DNA of 51,156 nt, taken from Candidatus Melainabacteria bacterium. Its GTDB lineage: Bacteria > Cyanobacteriota > Vampirovibrionia > Obscuribacterales > Obscuribacteraceae. Below the pieces are notes generated by a model, which was not told the origin of the DNA, did no database searches, and saw only the letters and a list, made by a program, of their open reading frames with translations. Position numbers and translations under genes: made by a program. How positions within the stretch are numbered: position 1 is the stretch's first letter; every line of letters starts with the position of its first letter. Below, in pieces: positions 27,364-36,605 of this stretch. The stretch lies in the NCBI GenBank assembly GCA_012965515.1, contig DTSE01000453.1, positions 1 to 51,156 of the forward strand, in the 5' to 3' direction.

Positions 27364-27636
27364 TTGATCCCAAATTTCAAGCTCACTCTACTGGTGCGCA
27401 AAGATGAGTCAGAGCAAGCCTTAGCCTCTCTCTATAAGGCTCTCGAACATCACGAGCACACTGATTACGAACTGGCTATTGTCGATGTGAACGAAAAGCC
27501 GATTCTGGCCAGATCGCTGGGAGTCATCCATACGCCTGTAATCATCAGGCATGTCGAGAAGGGTAAAGCGCTTTATTGTCAAAATCTAAGCGACCCAGCT
27601 CAGATCAGACAAACTCTAGGTTTTAAGGTTGATTGA
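27364..27636 (+). CDS. KaiB-like thioredoxin-fold protein (copy 2)
   Basis: 90 aa, TTG start; an ATG five bases upstream is out of frame and stops at once. Fold landmarks: strand KLTLLVRKD, helix EQALASLYKALEHH, strand YELAIVDVNEKP, the VIHTPVIIRHVEK segment with Thr-Pro, and a terminal helix QIRQTLGF. It shares the blocks LYKALE-H, DYEL-IVDV and the final GF with the protein at 17762. It is divergently transcribed from the SulP-Usp unit, so shared control of the intergenic region is plausible. No KaiC partner in the window. Confidence 0.78.
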   Translation: MIPNFKLTLLVRKDESEQALASLYKALEHHEHTDYELAIVDVNEKPILARSLGVIHTPVIIRHVEKGKALYCQNLSDPAQIRQTLGFKVD

Positions 27637-27735
27637 AGAAGTTTATTAGAGGTGGCTGACTGGTCCCTGGTGCTTCGATTTTACTCTTCCCAAGGGAATT
27701 TCCATGACGGGATTTGAGAGCCATTCTGGGAACCA

Positions 27736-28494
27736 TCAATCCAACTCATACAGCCTGAGCTGAGTTTCAAAAGCAGAAGGCGTTACCATGACATCCCCGT
27801 AAAACGGGTCGTCATAGGTCATCAGCAAGAAAAGGTTCAAGCAAATGACAAGACTGACCATGCCGACCATTAGAGCTTGAATTTTGATGTTCTCAGCCCT
27901 AAAGAAATAGGTGAAAAATATTGTTGCGGCGCCGCCTACAAAAAGCACTGCCCACAACTCGAAAGGAAGACCACTATGAAGAGCCTCGACGCGCATGCGG
28001 CGATTTTCTCCCACTGCCTTCATCGCATCTAAAAGAGCCGATTGAGCGTTGCTCTGGCGCGAGCTGTTAGGCTCATACTGAGAGCATTCGGCCCATAACT
28101 CTCGGTATACTTTCCAAGCTGCTTGACTATCTTGTTTATCGGCTAATTTTGGCCATTCGTCTTCTATCACTGTCTTTGCATATTGTTTGCAAAGGCTGCG
28201 CAGTTTGTCCTTTTGCGCATCATTGAGGCCTTCTGCAAGTCTGTAGACATTACCAAGCGCCGACGCTTCTTGCTGTACTGTCGTCCTTGCATCTCCGAAC
28301 CTCTGCATGGCATCGGCAACCATGAAGCCGAGCAATACAGCAAACAACATGGCAACAAACTGCGAGTACGGGTCTGTAATGTCATGTTGAACCGCGAATT
28401 CAGGAGCTTTTAGGCATCTACGAAAGTAGATGAGTCCCAAAACGGAGCCCATCACAACCGCTAAGACCAAAAGTAACCCGACGTACAAATTCAT
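27736..28494 (-). CDS. DUF4239 membrane protein
   Basis: 252 aa from ATG 28494; a TTG at 28584 in the same frame would add 30 polar residues before the first membrane helix and is less likely. TM1 (NLYVGLLLVLAVVMGSVLGLIYF) and a second helix (VAMLFAVLLGFMVADAM) precede the family signature RFGDARTTVQQEASALGNVYRLAEGL. A helical soluble domain (about 90-185) and two C-terminal helices (WAVLFVGGAATIFFTYFF; IQALMVGMVSLVICLNLFLLMTY) follow. The bestrophin-like topology hints at an ion channel, but function is unproven. Divergent from the ArsB/NhaD permease gene. Confidence 0.82.
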   Translation of the reverse strand: MNLYVGLLLVLAVVMGSVLGLIYFRRCLKAPEFAVQHDITDPYSQFVAMLFAVLLGFMVADAMQRFGDARTTVQQEASALGNVYRLAEGLNDAQKDKLRSLCKQYAKTVIEDEWPKLADKQDSQAAWKVYRELWAECSQYEPNSSRQSNAQSALLDAMKAVGENRRMRVEALHSGLPFELWAVLFVGGAATIFFTYFFRAENIKIQALMVGMVSLVICLNLFLLMTYDDPFYGDVMVTPSAFETQLRLYELD

Positions 28495-28606
28495 CCAAAT
28501 TATCCGAACTTTTCCGGCGACTTGATAGTCAAAAAATAATAGTCCATTTATCGCATTATCGTGCCAATCGCAGATGTGATTCAAATCACCTGCTTTAATG
28601 CAACTG

Positions 28607-28612
28607 TATAAT
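28607..28612 (+). promoter_or_regulatory. Consensus -10 box (TATAAT)
   Basis: A perfect TATAAT lies 61 nt upstream of the ArsB/NhaD permease start, directly preceded by TG. No good -35 hexamer is present at 16-18 nt. Confidence 0.45.
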
Positions 28613-28630
28613 TGACGCGTACTTCCGAAA

Positions 28631-28660
28631 GCAGGCTTGCGTGCCTGCCATTAGTTTTTC
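28631..28660 (+). terminator. Leader hairpin with T-tract (possible attenuator)
   Basis: GCAGGC and GCCTGC form a perfect 6-bp GC stem around a 6-nt loop, followed by TTAGTTTTTC. It sits between the TATAAT box and the permease start, where a terminator-like fold would reduce read-through. Confidence 0.45.
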
Positions 28661-28672
28661 TCAGGAATCAAT

Positions 28673-29944
28673 TTGGACTGGAAACTCATTTTTAGTGTCA
28701 CGGTGTTGCTCCTCACCTATGTCTTCATGCTGTGGGAGCGCATACCTCGTGTTGTAACGGCTCTTCTTGGTGCATCTGCCCTTGTTGCCTGCCATGTGAT
28801 CACTCAAAAAGAAGCTTTCAATGCGATCGACTTCAACGTCATTGCATTGCTTTTCGGAATGATGATTCTCGTCAACATACTAAGTCACACAGGACTTTTG
28901 AACTGCATCGCTATCTGGGCGGCCAAATCAACCGGTGGCAGTCCATCCAAACTTATCCTTGCCTTTTCTACGCTTTCTGGCTTTTTATCGGCTTTTCTCG
29001 ACAATGTAACAACCGTTTTACTCTTGGGTACTGTTACTTGTGTTATCACTCGTCGACTCAAGCTCAACCCTGTTCCCTTTCTCATTTGCGAAGCAATTTG
29101 CTCGAATGTCGGAGGTACTGCCACACTAATTGGAGATCCGCCTAACATCATGATCGGCAGCGCCGCCGGTTTAGATTTCTACCAGTTTCTGGTCACCCTG
29201 GCTCCATTTATCCTGATCATTTTTCCTGTGATTCTTGGCACACTCTTTCTCATTTACAGAAAGACCTTACAAGGAGCAGTGGACGCTAAACAGGAATTAG
29301 ATAACCTATCTGCACGAGACGAAATAACGGATCGTCCACTCATGATCAAAGCACTGGTTGTGATTTCCCTGGTCATAGTTGGATTTATTCTTCATGGGAC
29401 GCTCAATCTCGAAGCAGGAACAATAGCCGTCGCCGGCGCATCGGCTCTGCTCATATTCGAGCATCGCAAAAACATCTGGAGCGATGTTGAATGGACCACA
29501 ATTTTCTTTTTCATAGGACTGTACATCATTGTCGGAGCCGTTGAAGCTACTGGTGCACTCAAGCTTGTGGCTCAGGACCTCTTGAATCTTGTCGGCAAAC
29601 ACAGTCCCTTTGCCGTTTCAATTATGGTCCTCTGGCTTTCCGCGCTTTGCTCGGCTGTTATCGACAATATTCCGTACACCGCAACAATGATCCCGATTGT
29701 GGAAACAATTCAAGCTGGTGAGCACAACCCTACCCTTTGGTGGGCCCTCTCTTTAGGAGCTTGCCTTGGTGGCAATGGGTCGCTTATCGGAGCGACAGCA
29801 AATGTAGTTGCTGCCGATATCGCTCACTCAAACGGTGAAAAGATCTCTTTTGCCGAGTTTTCCTTTGTCGGAATCATCATCACAATTGAGACCTTGATTC
29901 TCAGTTCCATTTACCTCTTTCTTGTACAAAAGGGCTTTTTGTAA
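28673..29944 (+). CDS. ArsB/NhaD-type (IT superfamily) permease
   Basis: 423 aa, TTG start with AGGA about 7 nt upstream. Eleven or so membrane helices in two repeated halves. The first half contains GFLSAFLDNVTTVLLLGTVT and SNVGGTATLIGDPPNIMIGSAAGLDF. The second half repeats the pattern with SALCSAVIDNIPYTATMIPIV and GACLGGNGSLIGATANVVAADIA. This is the ion-transporter fold shared by arsenite pump ArsB, NhaD Na+/H+ antiporters and anion permeases. No arsC or arsenic-type cluster is adjacent, so Na+/H+ or anion transport is as likely as arsenite. It converges on the APC permease gene with a 12-nt gap. Confidence 0.85.
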   Translation: MDWKLIFSVTVLLLTYVFMLWERIPRVVTALLGASALVACHVITQKEAFNAIDFNVIALLFGMMILVNILSHTGLLNCIAIWAAKSTGGSPSKLILAFSTLSGFLSAFLDNVTTVLLLGTVTCVITRRLKLNPVPFLICEAICSNVGGTATLIGDPPNIMIGSAAGLDFYQFLVTLAPFILIIFPVILGTLFLIYRKTLQGAVDAKQELDNLSARDEITDRPLMIKALVVISLVIVGFILHGTLNLEAGTIAVAGASALLIFEHRKNIWSDVEWTTIFFFIGLYIIVGAVEATGALKLVAQDLLNLVGKHSPFAVSIMVLWLSALCSAVIDNIPYTATMIPIVETIQAGEHNPTLWWALSLGACLGGNGSLIGATANVVAADIAHSNGEKISFAEFSFVGIIITIETLILSSIYLFLVQKGFL

Positions 29945-29956
29945 GCTCAATAAGAC

Positions 29957-31918
29957 CTAGCCAACAATAACCTTAGGCCGTCGAGCTGGGTCTCTTTCTG
30001 CTCTGCGCAAGATTTCCCGGGTTACGGGAGCAGTCTCTCCTTCGCCTAAAAACACATACTTGAAGATGTAACTGACTGGATTGCCCTCGGTCCAACCAAA
30101 GTAAACGTGCGGAATTGTGTTCGTAGTATCCCTCAAATGCAGCAGTGTAGCGGCAATTGCATTTGCTATAGCGGGGCTTTTGCAGCTGAGAACTGGAAAC
30201 CCTTCTATCTTTTGACCTGATATGAAAAGCGTCTCTTCGTCAAAGGCAGAAGGATCGCTAAGCTCTACTTCGATAAAGATGAAATCAACGTCTTCTACAT
30301 ACAGCTTGTGCAGGCTTCGCGTTTCCGCTTCTTTCTCCATATGATCCGCACCACCCGGCCTTCTCGCCAGAAGGTGCACCTGACGATTGTGGGCAAGTGA
30401 GTTTTCTATGAAGGCATTGGCCGCGTCATCCAGTTTGACCTCTTCTATCCTGAGCTCAAGCGAGCGCATTGCTCGAGAGAGCAAAGAAGTGCATAAAATC
30501 GCGGCTATGAAAAGCGCTGCGATTTGAACCCCTTCCGGTCTTTCGATCATATTGGTGAACAAAGTATAGACAAAGACAACTAAAATCGAGCCATACAAAA
30601 GGCGCCTGTAGAAGCTTTCTTTGCGCGCGGAGAGGACCGCTGCAAAGCTTGCCGACGTAAACAAAACCAGGACGCCTGTAGCATAGGCTCCAGCTTGCGC
30701 GTCTACGTCTGCATTGAAAACCAGAGTAACCAGAATACTAATGCCAACGAAGACCAGAACAAGCGGTCTTTCCGCTCTTGCCCAGTCCGGTGCCATGCCG
30801 TATCTGGGCAAATAGCGAGGAACAAGAGTAAGCAATCCGGCTAGCGCGGATGCACCTGCAAACCACAATATCAAGATGGTACTGATATCGTATATAGTGC
30901 CGGCGGTTTCGCCGAAGTAATGATGAGCGAGGTAGGCTAACGCTCTACCGTTTGCCGCTCCGCCGTCCTTGAAAAGTTCTGGCGGTATTAGCACTGCAGT
31001 AACAAAGCTGCTTCCCAGAAGGCCCAGCGCCATAATTAGCGCTGCAGTAATCAGCAGTTTTTTCGTATTCTTGATGCGCCCCAGTGGCTGAGACGGTTCA
31101 TCATCCAGTTCTCCTTTAACAAGCGGCATCACTGCAACGCCGGTTTCGAAACCGGACATGCCCAGTGCCAACTTGGGAAACAAAATCATCGACAGACCGA
31201 TCATGGCTGGAATATTGTGATGAACAGCAAACAAGTTATCTATCCACTGTTGAACATAAATCGGCTTGGTGGCAATTTCTTGAAGACAGTGCCAGATAAC
31301 GAAGCTGTTGCAAACAACGTAAAAGCAGACGATAGCAACCGATATTCCAATTGCTTCGCGAAAGCCTCGCAAAAATATAAGCCCAAGTACTGCCAGCATC
31401 GCAAGCGTGATCGCCATTCGGTTGCCTGGAAAGGATGGCACGAGCGGGTTCTCTACTATGTGAGCCGCAGCATCGGCAGCCGACAATGTTATCGTTATAA
31501 TCCAGCTTGTCGCCACAAAGCCTAGAAGCACCAGAATCAAGGTTTTTCCATGCCAACCAGGAAGTAGATTTTCCAGCATGGCAATACTTCCTTGACCAAA
31601 TGGACTCTCTCTTGCCACTCTGGAATAAAGCGGAACAAGACCAAAGAGCGTAAGAAGTACGACTAAAAGAGTGGCAATCGGTGAAAGCACCCCGGCGGCC
31701 AGAAAGGCGATGCCGGGCTGATATCCAAGCGTCGAGAAATAGTCGACTCCTGTAAGACACATCACCTTCCACCAGGCATCCTGATGTGACGGTTGCAGAT
31801 GCTTACCAGATTCAAGTCCCTTGAAGAACCAACGACTGAGCGCCGAACTCCGCTGTGAGCTGTTTAACACGTTAAAAATGCATGCCTCGTTGGAAATCTG
31901 CCAAATAGCACTTTCCAA
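29957..31918 (-). CDS. APC-superfamily permease with C-terminal cytoplasmic domain
   Basis: 653 aa from TTG 31918 (start uncertain: the conserved part begins near residue 50 with [24 protein letters not shown]). About twelve hydrophobic helices span residues 70-490, including [15 protein letters not shown] and [21 protein letters not shown]. The last 170 residues are soluble and contain alternating strands and helices ([45 protein letters not shown]). APC members carry amino acids or cations by proton symport. The substrate is not readable, and the soluble extension may be regulatory. A double GCTTTCAAA motif lies about 110 nt upstream. Confidence 0.85.
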   Translation of the reverse strand: MESAIWQISNEACIFNVLNSSQRSSALSRWFFKGLESGKHLQPSHQDAWWKVMCLTGVDYFSTLGYQPGIAFLAAGVLSPIATLLVVLLTLFGLVPLYSRVARESPFGQGSIAMLENLLPGWHGKTLILVLLGFVATSWIITITLSAADAAAHIVENPLVPSFPGNRMAITLAMLAVLGLIFLRGFREAIGISVAIVCFYVVCNSFVIWHCLQEIATKPIYVQQWIDNLFAVHHNIPAMIGLSMILFPKLALGMSGFETGVAVMPLVKGELDDEPSQPLGRIKNTKKLLITAALIMALGLLGSSFVTAVLIPPELFKDGGAANGRALAYLAHHYFGETAGTIYDISTILILWFAGASALAGLLTLVPRYLPRYGMAPDWARAERPLVLVFVGISILVTLVFNADVDAQAGAYATGVLVLFTSASFAAVLSARKESFYRRLLYGSILVVFVYTLFTNMIERPEGVQIAALFIAAILCTSLLSRAMRSLELRIEEVKLDDAANAFIENSLAHNRQVHLLARRPGGADHMEKEAETRSLHKLYVEDVDFIFIEVELSDPSAFDEETLFISGQKIEGFPVLSCKSPAIANAIAATLLHLRDTTNTIPHVYFGWTEGNPVSYIFKYVFLGEGETAPVTREILRRAERDPARRPKVIVG

Positions 31919-32094
31919 TCTATGTAAATTTCCTTTTGCCTTCTATGATCTTTGCGATCGCATCAAACTCTTCTGCCCAGACAGTAATCAAATTGTTGCC
32001 TGTCTCTACCCCTAGTAAATTTTTTCGCAAACAGCTTTCAAACCGCTTTCAAAATCGCTCTCTCCCTGCTGATGCGGGAAAATCGACACGAAAG

Positions 32095-33648
32095 CTAAGG
32101 ATTCTGCAATTTGTCATCCAGCTCACGAATGTGTTGGTCGATCTCCAGCTTTAGTTTCTCAAGGCTGTCCTGAGCAAGAAGCCCTTCTCTAGATAACATG
32201 ATCAAATAGTCTTTCTTGACTTCAAGAAGTGAGCGTTTTACTTCGGAAAATTCGAGCTCTTGTATCGACGAATCAGCAACGTGCAGATCTTCTATTGAAT
32301 TTCTTGTCTCTTGCTGAGACTGACTCAACTCTTCTTTCAGTCTGTTATAGCCATGGTCTGTAATTGAACCCTGTTTTTTTAAACCTTCAAGAAAGTCCAG
32401 CGCCTTAGTGTTAGACATCTGAACGCTTTTCAATTCTTTGTACGCTGTCATCTTCGGGTCACCCGGATTCATTTTGAAGAGCTTCACCAAGGGCTCGATT
32501 GTCAGTCCAGGCAATAACAACGTGAATAGAACGACACCAAATGTGGTGATAAGAATTTCTTCTCGGTGCGCTATAGAACTAGGTAAGCTCAGCGCTAGAG
32601 CCATTGATAGAGAACCCCTCAACGCTCCCCAGAAAAGTAGATTTCGCCAACTCCACGGAATGGGAGCTGATTTTCTAGCGAAAAATGGCGTCAATCCATA
32701 GACTACAATTGCCCTTGATACAAGCACTGACGCAATTGCCAGACCTATAGGCAAGGCGTATTTCTGAAGCAGGTCGAATTTTACTTGCAACCCGATGAGC
32801 AAGAACACAAGCGAATTAACAAGGAAAGCCGCGTACTCCCAGAAGGAATTCACAGCCAGCCTTGTCGTGGCAGACATTGCAGCTCTACTTCCGTAATTAC
32901 CCATGACGATGCCCGCAGCCACCACACTTATAACAGGCGACACTCGCAGCTGCTCGGCGATTAGAAAAGCACCGTACGCCAATATGGTCGTCAGTGTAAT
33001 TTCAAGCAAATGGTCGTCAAAAAAAGCTGTAATTCTGGAAGCTGTATAGCCCAGTGCGCAGCCAACAAATGTGCCGCCGAGAACTACAAGAAGAAAGTTG
33101 CCTGCGCTCTCGGTAAATGAGAACTGGGCATCCGCTATCAAAAGGGCAAGAACAATCTTGAACAGTACTACGGCCGTACCATCATTGAAAAGACTCTCCC
33201 CTTCCAAAATCATGGTCAACCGTTTATTCATGCCCAGCTTGCGAAACAAGGCAAGGACAGAAATGGGATCGGTTGCCGAAATCATGGCGCCGAAAAGGAA
33301 GGCGACTTTCAAGGGCATGCCTATTGCAAAATGCATGATAAAAGCAACAACAGCCATGGAGATAACCACTCCAGGCACGGCAAGAACTAGGATAGGTAGC
33401 CAACTTCTTTTCAGTTCTTTCAGATCAATATTCCAGGAAGCTTCAAACAAAAGAGCCGGCAGGAAAACCAGCAGGATGAGCTCAGGAGTCATCTCAACTA
33501 TTGGCAGCAGATGAAACACACCGATGAAAAGACCGACGATGACAAGACTTATTGAATAAGGCAACCTGATCCACTTCACAACCATCGCCACCGCTGCTGT
33601 GACCATTAGCAGGACGACGAAAAGATCGATGTGAAACGTATCGTGCAT
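32095..33648 (-). CDS. CPA1-type Na+/H+ antiporter (tandem copy 1)
   Basis: 517 aa. Twelve or so helices with CPA1 signatures ISATDPISVLALF and ILEGESLFNDGTAVVLF, which hold the ion-site Asp and Asn-Asp residues, plus LFWGALRGSLSMALALSLP in the second half. Residues 390-517 are a charged coiled-coil cytoplasmic tail. The ATG is preceded by AGGC. The protein should exchange Na+ or K+ for H+ at the inner membrane for pH and salt balance. It lies 63 nt after a close paralogue on the same strand, indicating tandem duplication and probable co-transcription. Confidence 0.93.
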   Translation of the reverse strand: MHDTFHIDLFVVLLMVTAAVAMVVKWIRLPYSISLVIVGLFIGVFHLLPIVEMTPELILLVFLPALLFEASWNIDLKELKRSWLPILVLAVPGVVISMAVVAFIMHFAIGMPLKVAFLFGAMISATDPISVLALFRKLGMNKRLTMILEGESLFNDGTAVVLFKIVLALLIADAQFSFTESAGNFLLVVLGGTFVGCALGYTASRITAFFDDHLLEITLTTILAYGAFLIAEQLRVSPVISVVAAGIVMGNYGSRAAMSATTRLAVNSFWEYAAFLVNSLVFLLIGLQVKFDLLQKYALPIGLAIASVLVSRAIVVYGLTPFFARKSAPIPWSWRNLLFWGALRGSLSMALALSLPSSIAHREEILITTFGVVLFTLLLPGLTIEPLVKLFKMNPGDPKMTAYKELKSVQMSNTKALDFLEGLKKQGSITDHGYNRLKEELSQSQQETRNSIEDLHVADSSIQELEFSEVKRSLLEVKKDYLIMLSREGLLAQDSLEKLKLEIDQHIRELDDKLQNP

Positions 33649-33711
33649 GGGTGCCTGAAGAGTTGCCGGCTAGAAACTGCCGCAGTTTCTATTATCTTTC
33701 ATTTCGTGGCA

Positions 33712-35286
33712 TTATTCGTCTTTTGCCAGTAGCTCCTTTTCATGTTGTTTCGCGCGCAATTGCAGAAAACGCGAATCAATGCGTTCTCTAAACTCGCCTA
33801 AAACCTCTGGTTTGGAATTCGTTTTTTTCGACAGGGCAATCAAGCAGTCCTTTTGGGCTCTAAGAAGAGCTGTTTCGATTTGAAGACGTTCGGTTTCATC
33901 ACTGTCACCCACGCTTGAATCAAGGATCTCGATCAATTGCTCAGTTTCGGAAATTCTTTGATCGATTTCCTCTTCTTTCCTCCGATATTCCTTTTTTCCC
34001 TGACCTGCTGCTCTTGCTGCCTTTGCCAGATTGCGTTTTTCATCTTTAAGTTTCGTCAATTCGATTTGCAATTCTGTATTTTTAGAAACTCGAGAGGAAG
34101 CGACCTTGAGAACTTTAACGAGCGGCTCCATCGTCAAACCAGGAACTAGCAAAGTAAATAGAGCAACTCCGAAAGTTGTCACTACGAGCATCTCTCTGTG
34201 AGGAAAAGTCGCCGGAAGACTCAATGCCATGGCCATGCACAAAGAGCCTCTCAGTCCGCCCCAAAAGAGCAAATGCTGCCAGCTGAGAGGAATTGGGTGT
34301 TTCTTCTCTCTGGCGATGAAAATTAGAAGATAAACCACCAACACCCGTGCAATAAGAGTGGCAACTATGCCTGCTCCTATAACTGGCGCATACTTAACCA
34401 AAAGTGGAAACTTGATTTGCATGCCGATCAGTAGAAAGACAAGTGACTCTGCAATGAAAGCTGCGTACTCCCAAAAGGAATCCACAGAAAGCCTGGTTGT
34501 TGCAGACATGCTTTTGCGGCTGCCGAAATTTCCCATAATACAGCCCGCTACAAGAACAGAGATTACGGAAGAAACGTGCAGCTGTTCTCCAAGAAGATAC
34601 GAGCCATATGCGACGAGAACTGTAAGTGTTGTTTCAAGCAAATGGTCATCAAAATACTGCGTGAGTTTCGAAGCGACAAGGCCAACGATGGCGCCTACGA
34701 TTGTGCCACCGCAGGTGAGTATTACAAAATCAAGTCCGATCTTCGACCAAGACAAATCGCCGCCCAGCAAGACTGCCGCCAACAATACTCTAAAGAGCGC
34801 GACTGCTGTTCCGTCGTTTAAGAGGCTTTCACCCTCTAAGATCGTATGCAGCCTTCGGTTGACCTTAAGCCTTTTGAAAAGTGCCAATACCGAAATTGGA
34901 TCGGTCGCAGAAATCATAGAACCGAAAAGAAGCGCTATCTTGAAGTCCAGACCTGTCAGCGCGCTGACAATGAACGCCACACAGACTGCTGATACAAAAA
35001 CGCCGACGGTGGCGAGCAATGCAACCGGCCGAAGGCAAGTCTTCAACCAGTCAATATGAAGATTCCAGGACGCTTCAAATAGCAATGCAGGAAGAAAAAT
35101 GAGCAAAATTAGCTCTGGCGTCATTGTTACTACTGGCAAGAAATGGAAGATGCCAATAAGTAGGCCCACTATGACGAGCGCAATTGAGTATGGAAGCCGG
35201 ATCCATTTTGTGACGATAGCTACGCCCGATGCCAGCAGAAGCATCGTAAAAAGCAAATAGAAATTGAGATTAGAACTTACTTCCAA
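33712..35286 (-). CDS. CPA1-type Na+/H+ antiporter (tandem copy 2)
   Basis: 524 aa from TTG 35286. Same plan as its neighbour: MISATDPISVLALFKRL, ILEGESLLNDGTAVALF, LFWGGLRGSLCMAMALSLP, then a coiled-coil tail (about 395-524, ELTKLKDEKRNLAKAAR). The two proteins share most of their membrane domain motifs but differ in the tails. Likely first gene of a two-gene antiporter operon; tail differences suggest separate regulation of activity. The start codon is not supported by a clear ribosome-binding site. Confidence 0.92.
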   Translation of the reverse strand: MEVSSNLNFYLLFTMLLLASGVAIVTKWIRLPYSIALVIVGLLIGIFHFLPVVTMTPELILLIFLPALLFEASWNLHIDWLKTCLRPVALLATVGVFVSAVCVAFIVSALTGLDFKIALLFGSMISATDPISVLALFKRLKVNRRLHTILEGESLLNDGTAVALFRVLLAAVLLGGDLSWSKIGLDFVILTCGGTIVGAIVGLVASKLTQYFDDHLLETTLTVLVAYGSYLLGEQLHVSSVISVLVAGCIMGNFGSRKSMSATTRLSVDSFWEYAAFIAESLVFLLIGMQIKFPLLVKYAPVIGAGIVATLIARVLVVYLLIFIAREKKHPIPLSWQHLLFWGGLRGSLCMAMALSLPATFPHREMLVVTTFGVALFTLLVPGLTMEPLVKVLKVASSRVSKNTELQIELTKLKDEKRNLAKAARAAGQGKKEYRRKEEEIDQRISETEQLIEILDSSVGDSDETERLQIETALLRAQKDCLIALSKKTNSKPEVLGEFRERIDSRFLQLRAKQHEKELLAKDE

Positions 35287-35397
35287 GTTTTGCCATTATC
35301 ATCTTGAAAACCGGCTTCAGTCCCCGCTGCCCACGAAAGAGAATAACAGACGAGTGCACGATGAATTAAAACAAGATCCCATGTTGAATAATCATTC

Positions 35398-36405
35398 TTA
35401 GCGAGCAAGGAAAAGAATGACATTGGCAATTATGTACACGACTGCAATTGCCATCGCATCTCCGGCCAGAAATAGAAACTTTTTCTTCGAGCGATACACA
35501 AGTCCGATAACGACGATAGAAAGAGCAATCATCGCGCAAATCGCAGTTGATGAATTGACTTGCGACACTGACCTAAGCAGTGGTGCTTTCACATAGCAAA
35601 TGTCGGTTACGGCAAGAATTGCCACATTGAAAAGATTGCTGCCAAGCAAGTTGGCTACCGCCATATCGAAAGCGCCCATTCTCGCTGCTGTAACAGAAAC
35701 AGTTATCTCGGGAAGCGACGTCGTTATAGCTATAAATGAAGAACCAATAAAGCTCTCTGCCCATCCGGTTTGCTTGGCGATTTGCTCGCCTAGCTCCGGC
35801 AAAAAGCAGGCAGCGACAACGATTATCACCGAATTGAGAATGAACATCGTCATCGCTTTTTTGAGATTTGCCGTTGCTCTGTCATCTGACTCTCCCAACT
35901 CGCCTGCAAATTCATTGAGCCGAGCTTTTTCATAGTCGTAGATTAGTCGCATGGAAAGGAGATAGATAGCAAGGAGAAGAAGGCTTATGGGGTCGATTGC
36001 ATTAAGGCTGGTCAAAACAGGAAAGTACTTGCCAAAACCGATATCTATTGCCGCCAGGCCTAGAAGAACAATTCCAAAGCCGCACGAAAGCATGTGTCCG
36101 TCGTGTACTAAATCTGAAACTGGTCTGTGTTTTGAGAGAAAATCCAAAAGAGCAATCACCATCATGTTGAACATGCAGCTGCCGATTGTTCCACTCACCG
36201 CCATGTCGGGAAGATCGTTCAACGTTACAGCACTTACGCTAGTTATGAGTTCCGGAAGTGAAGTAACAGTCGCAAGCAAAACCAGCCCAACCCAGCTTTT
36301 GCCAAGTCCTGTCTTCTCGGCTATTACATCACCGTAGATGCTCAAGCGGCTGCCAGAGTAGAGGATTACCCCGGCACATACGAAAAACTCAATCCAAACT
36401 AGCAT
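35398..36405 (-). CDS. CaCA-family cation exchanger (Na+/Ca2+-type)
   Basis: 335 aa with ten predicted helices in two halves. The alpha-repeats are clear: alpha-1 VLLATVTSLPELITSVSAV...SGTIGSCMFNMMVIALLD and alpha-2 IAITTSLPEITVSVTAARMG...ANLLGSNLFNVAILAVTD, each with the conserved Ser-Leu-Pro-Glu. A central acidic loop (YDYEKARLNEFAGELGESDD) separates them. The protein should exchange Ca2+ or another cation for Na+, K+ or H+ at the inner membrane. It follows the two-component genes on the same strand by 200 nt; co-regulation is possible but not shown. Confidence 0.9.
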   Translation of the reverse strand: MLVWIEFFVCAGVILYSGSRLSIYGDVIAEKTGLGKSWVGLVLLATVTSLPELITSVSAVTLNDLPDMAVSGTIGSCMFNMMVIALLDFLSKHRPVSDLVHDGHMLSCGFGIVLLGLAAIDIGFGKYFPVLTSLNAIDPISLLLLAIYLLSMRLIYDYEKARLNEFAGELGESDDRATANLKKAMTMFILNSVIIVVAACFLPELGEQIAKQTGWAESFIGSSFIAITTSLPEITVSVTAARMGAFDMAVANLLGSNLFNVAILAVTDICYVKAPLLRSVSQVNSSTAICAMIALSIVVIGLVYRSKKKFLFLAGDAMAIAVVYIIANVILFLAR

Positions 36406-36570
36406 TTAACTACTCATTTCAACGAGTCTATTTTATCGAGTTTGGACGACAAGGCTGACAATCTTTAGAAATTGAGAGAATCTCGTTGTTCAGGTTGGCG
36501 AGAGATAAACGACTGAGATAAGGTGACGAGTATGTCGCGGCCCGAGATTGCTCCCGGTATATTTCTAGCC

Positions 36571-36596
36571 TGCTCTTCTTGCAGAATGCTTTCAAA
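36571..36596. repeat. Left copy of the motif flanking the HK-RR pair
   Basis: Contains TTGCAGAATGCTTTCAAA (36579-36596), which matches 38813-38830 in 17 of 18 positions; upstream bases (TGCTCTTC against TGCTATC) are also similar. It lies immediately beyond the 3' end of the sensor kinase gene and 175 nt upstream of the cation-exchanger start. Confidence 0.4.
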
Positions 36597-36605
36597 TTGA
36601 TGGTC

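Noticed and set aside
17762-27636. A complete Kai circadian clock
   Set aside because: Only KaiB-like proteins are present; no KaiA or KaiC frame exists in the window.
28673-29944. Calling the permease an arsenite pump (arsB) regulated by the ArsR-type protein at 42765
   Set aside because: The regulator is 13 kb away, lacks the classical metal motif, and no arsenate reductase or other arsenic gene is adjacent; the ArsB/NhaD fold is shared with Na+/H+ antiporters.
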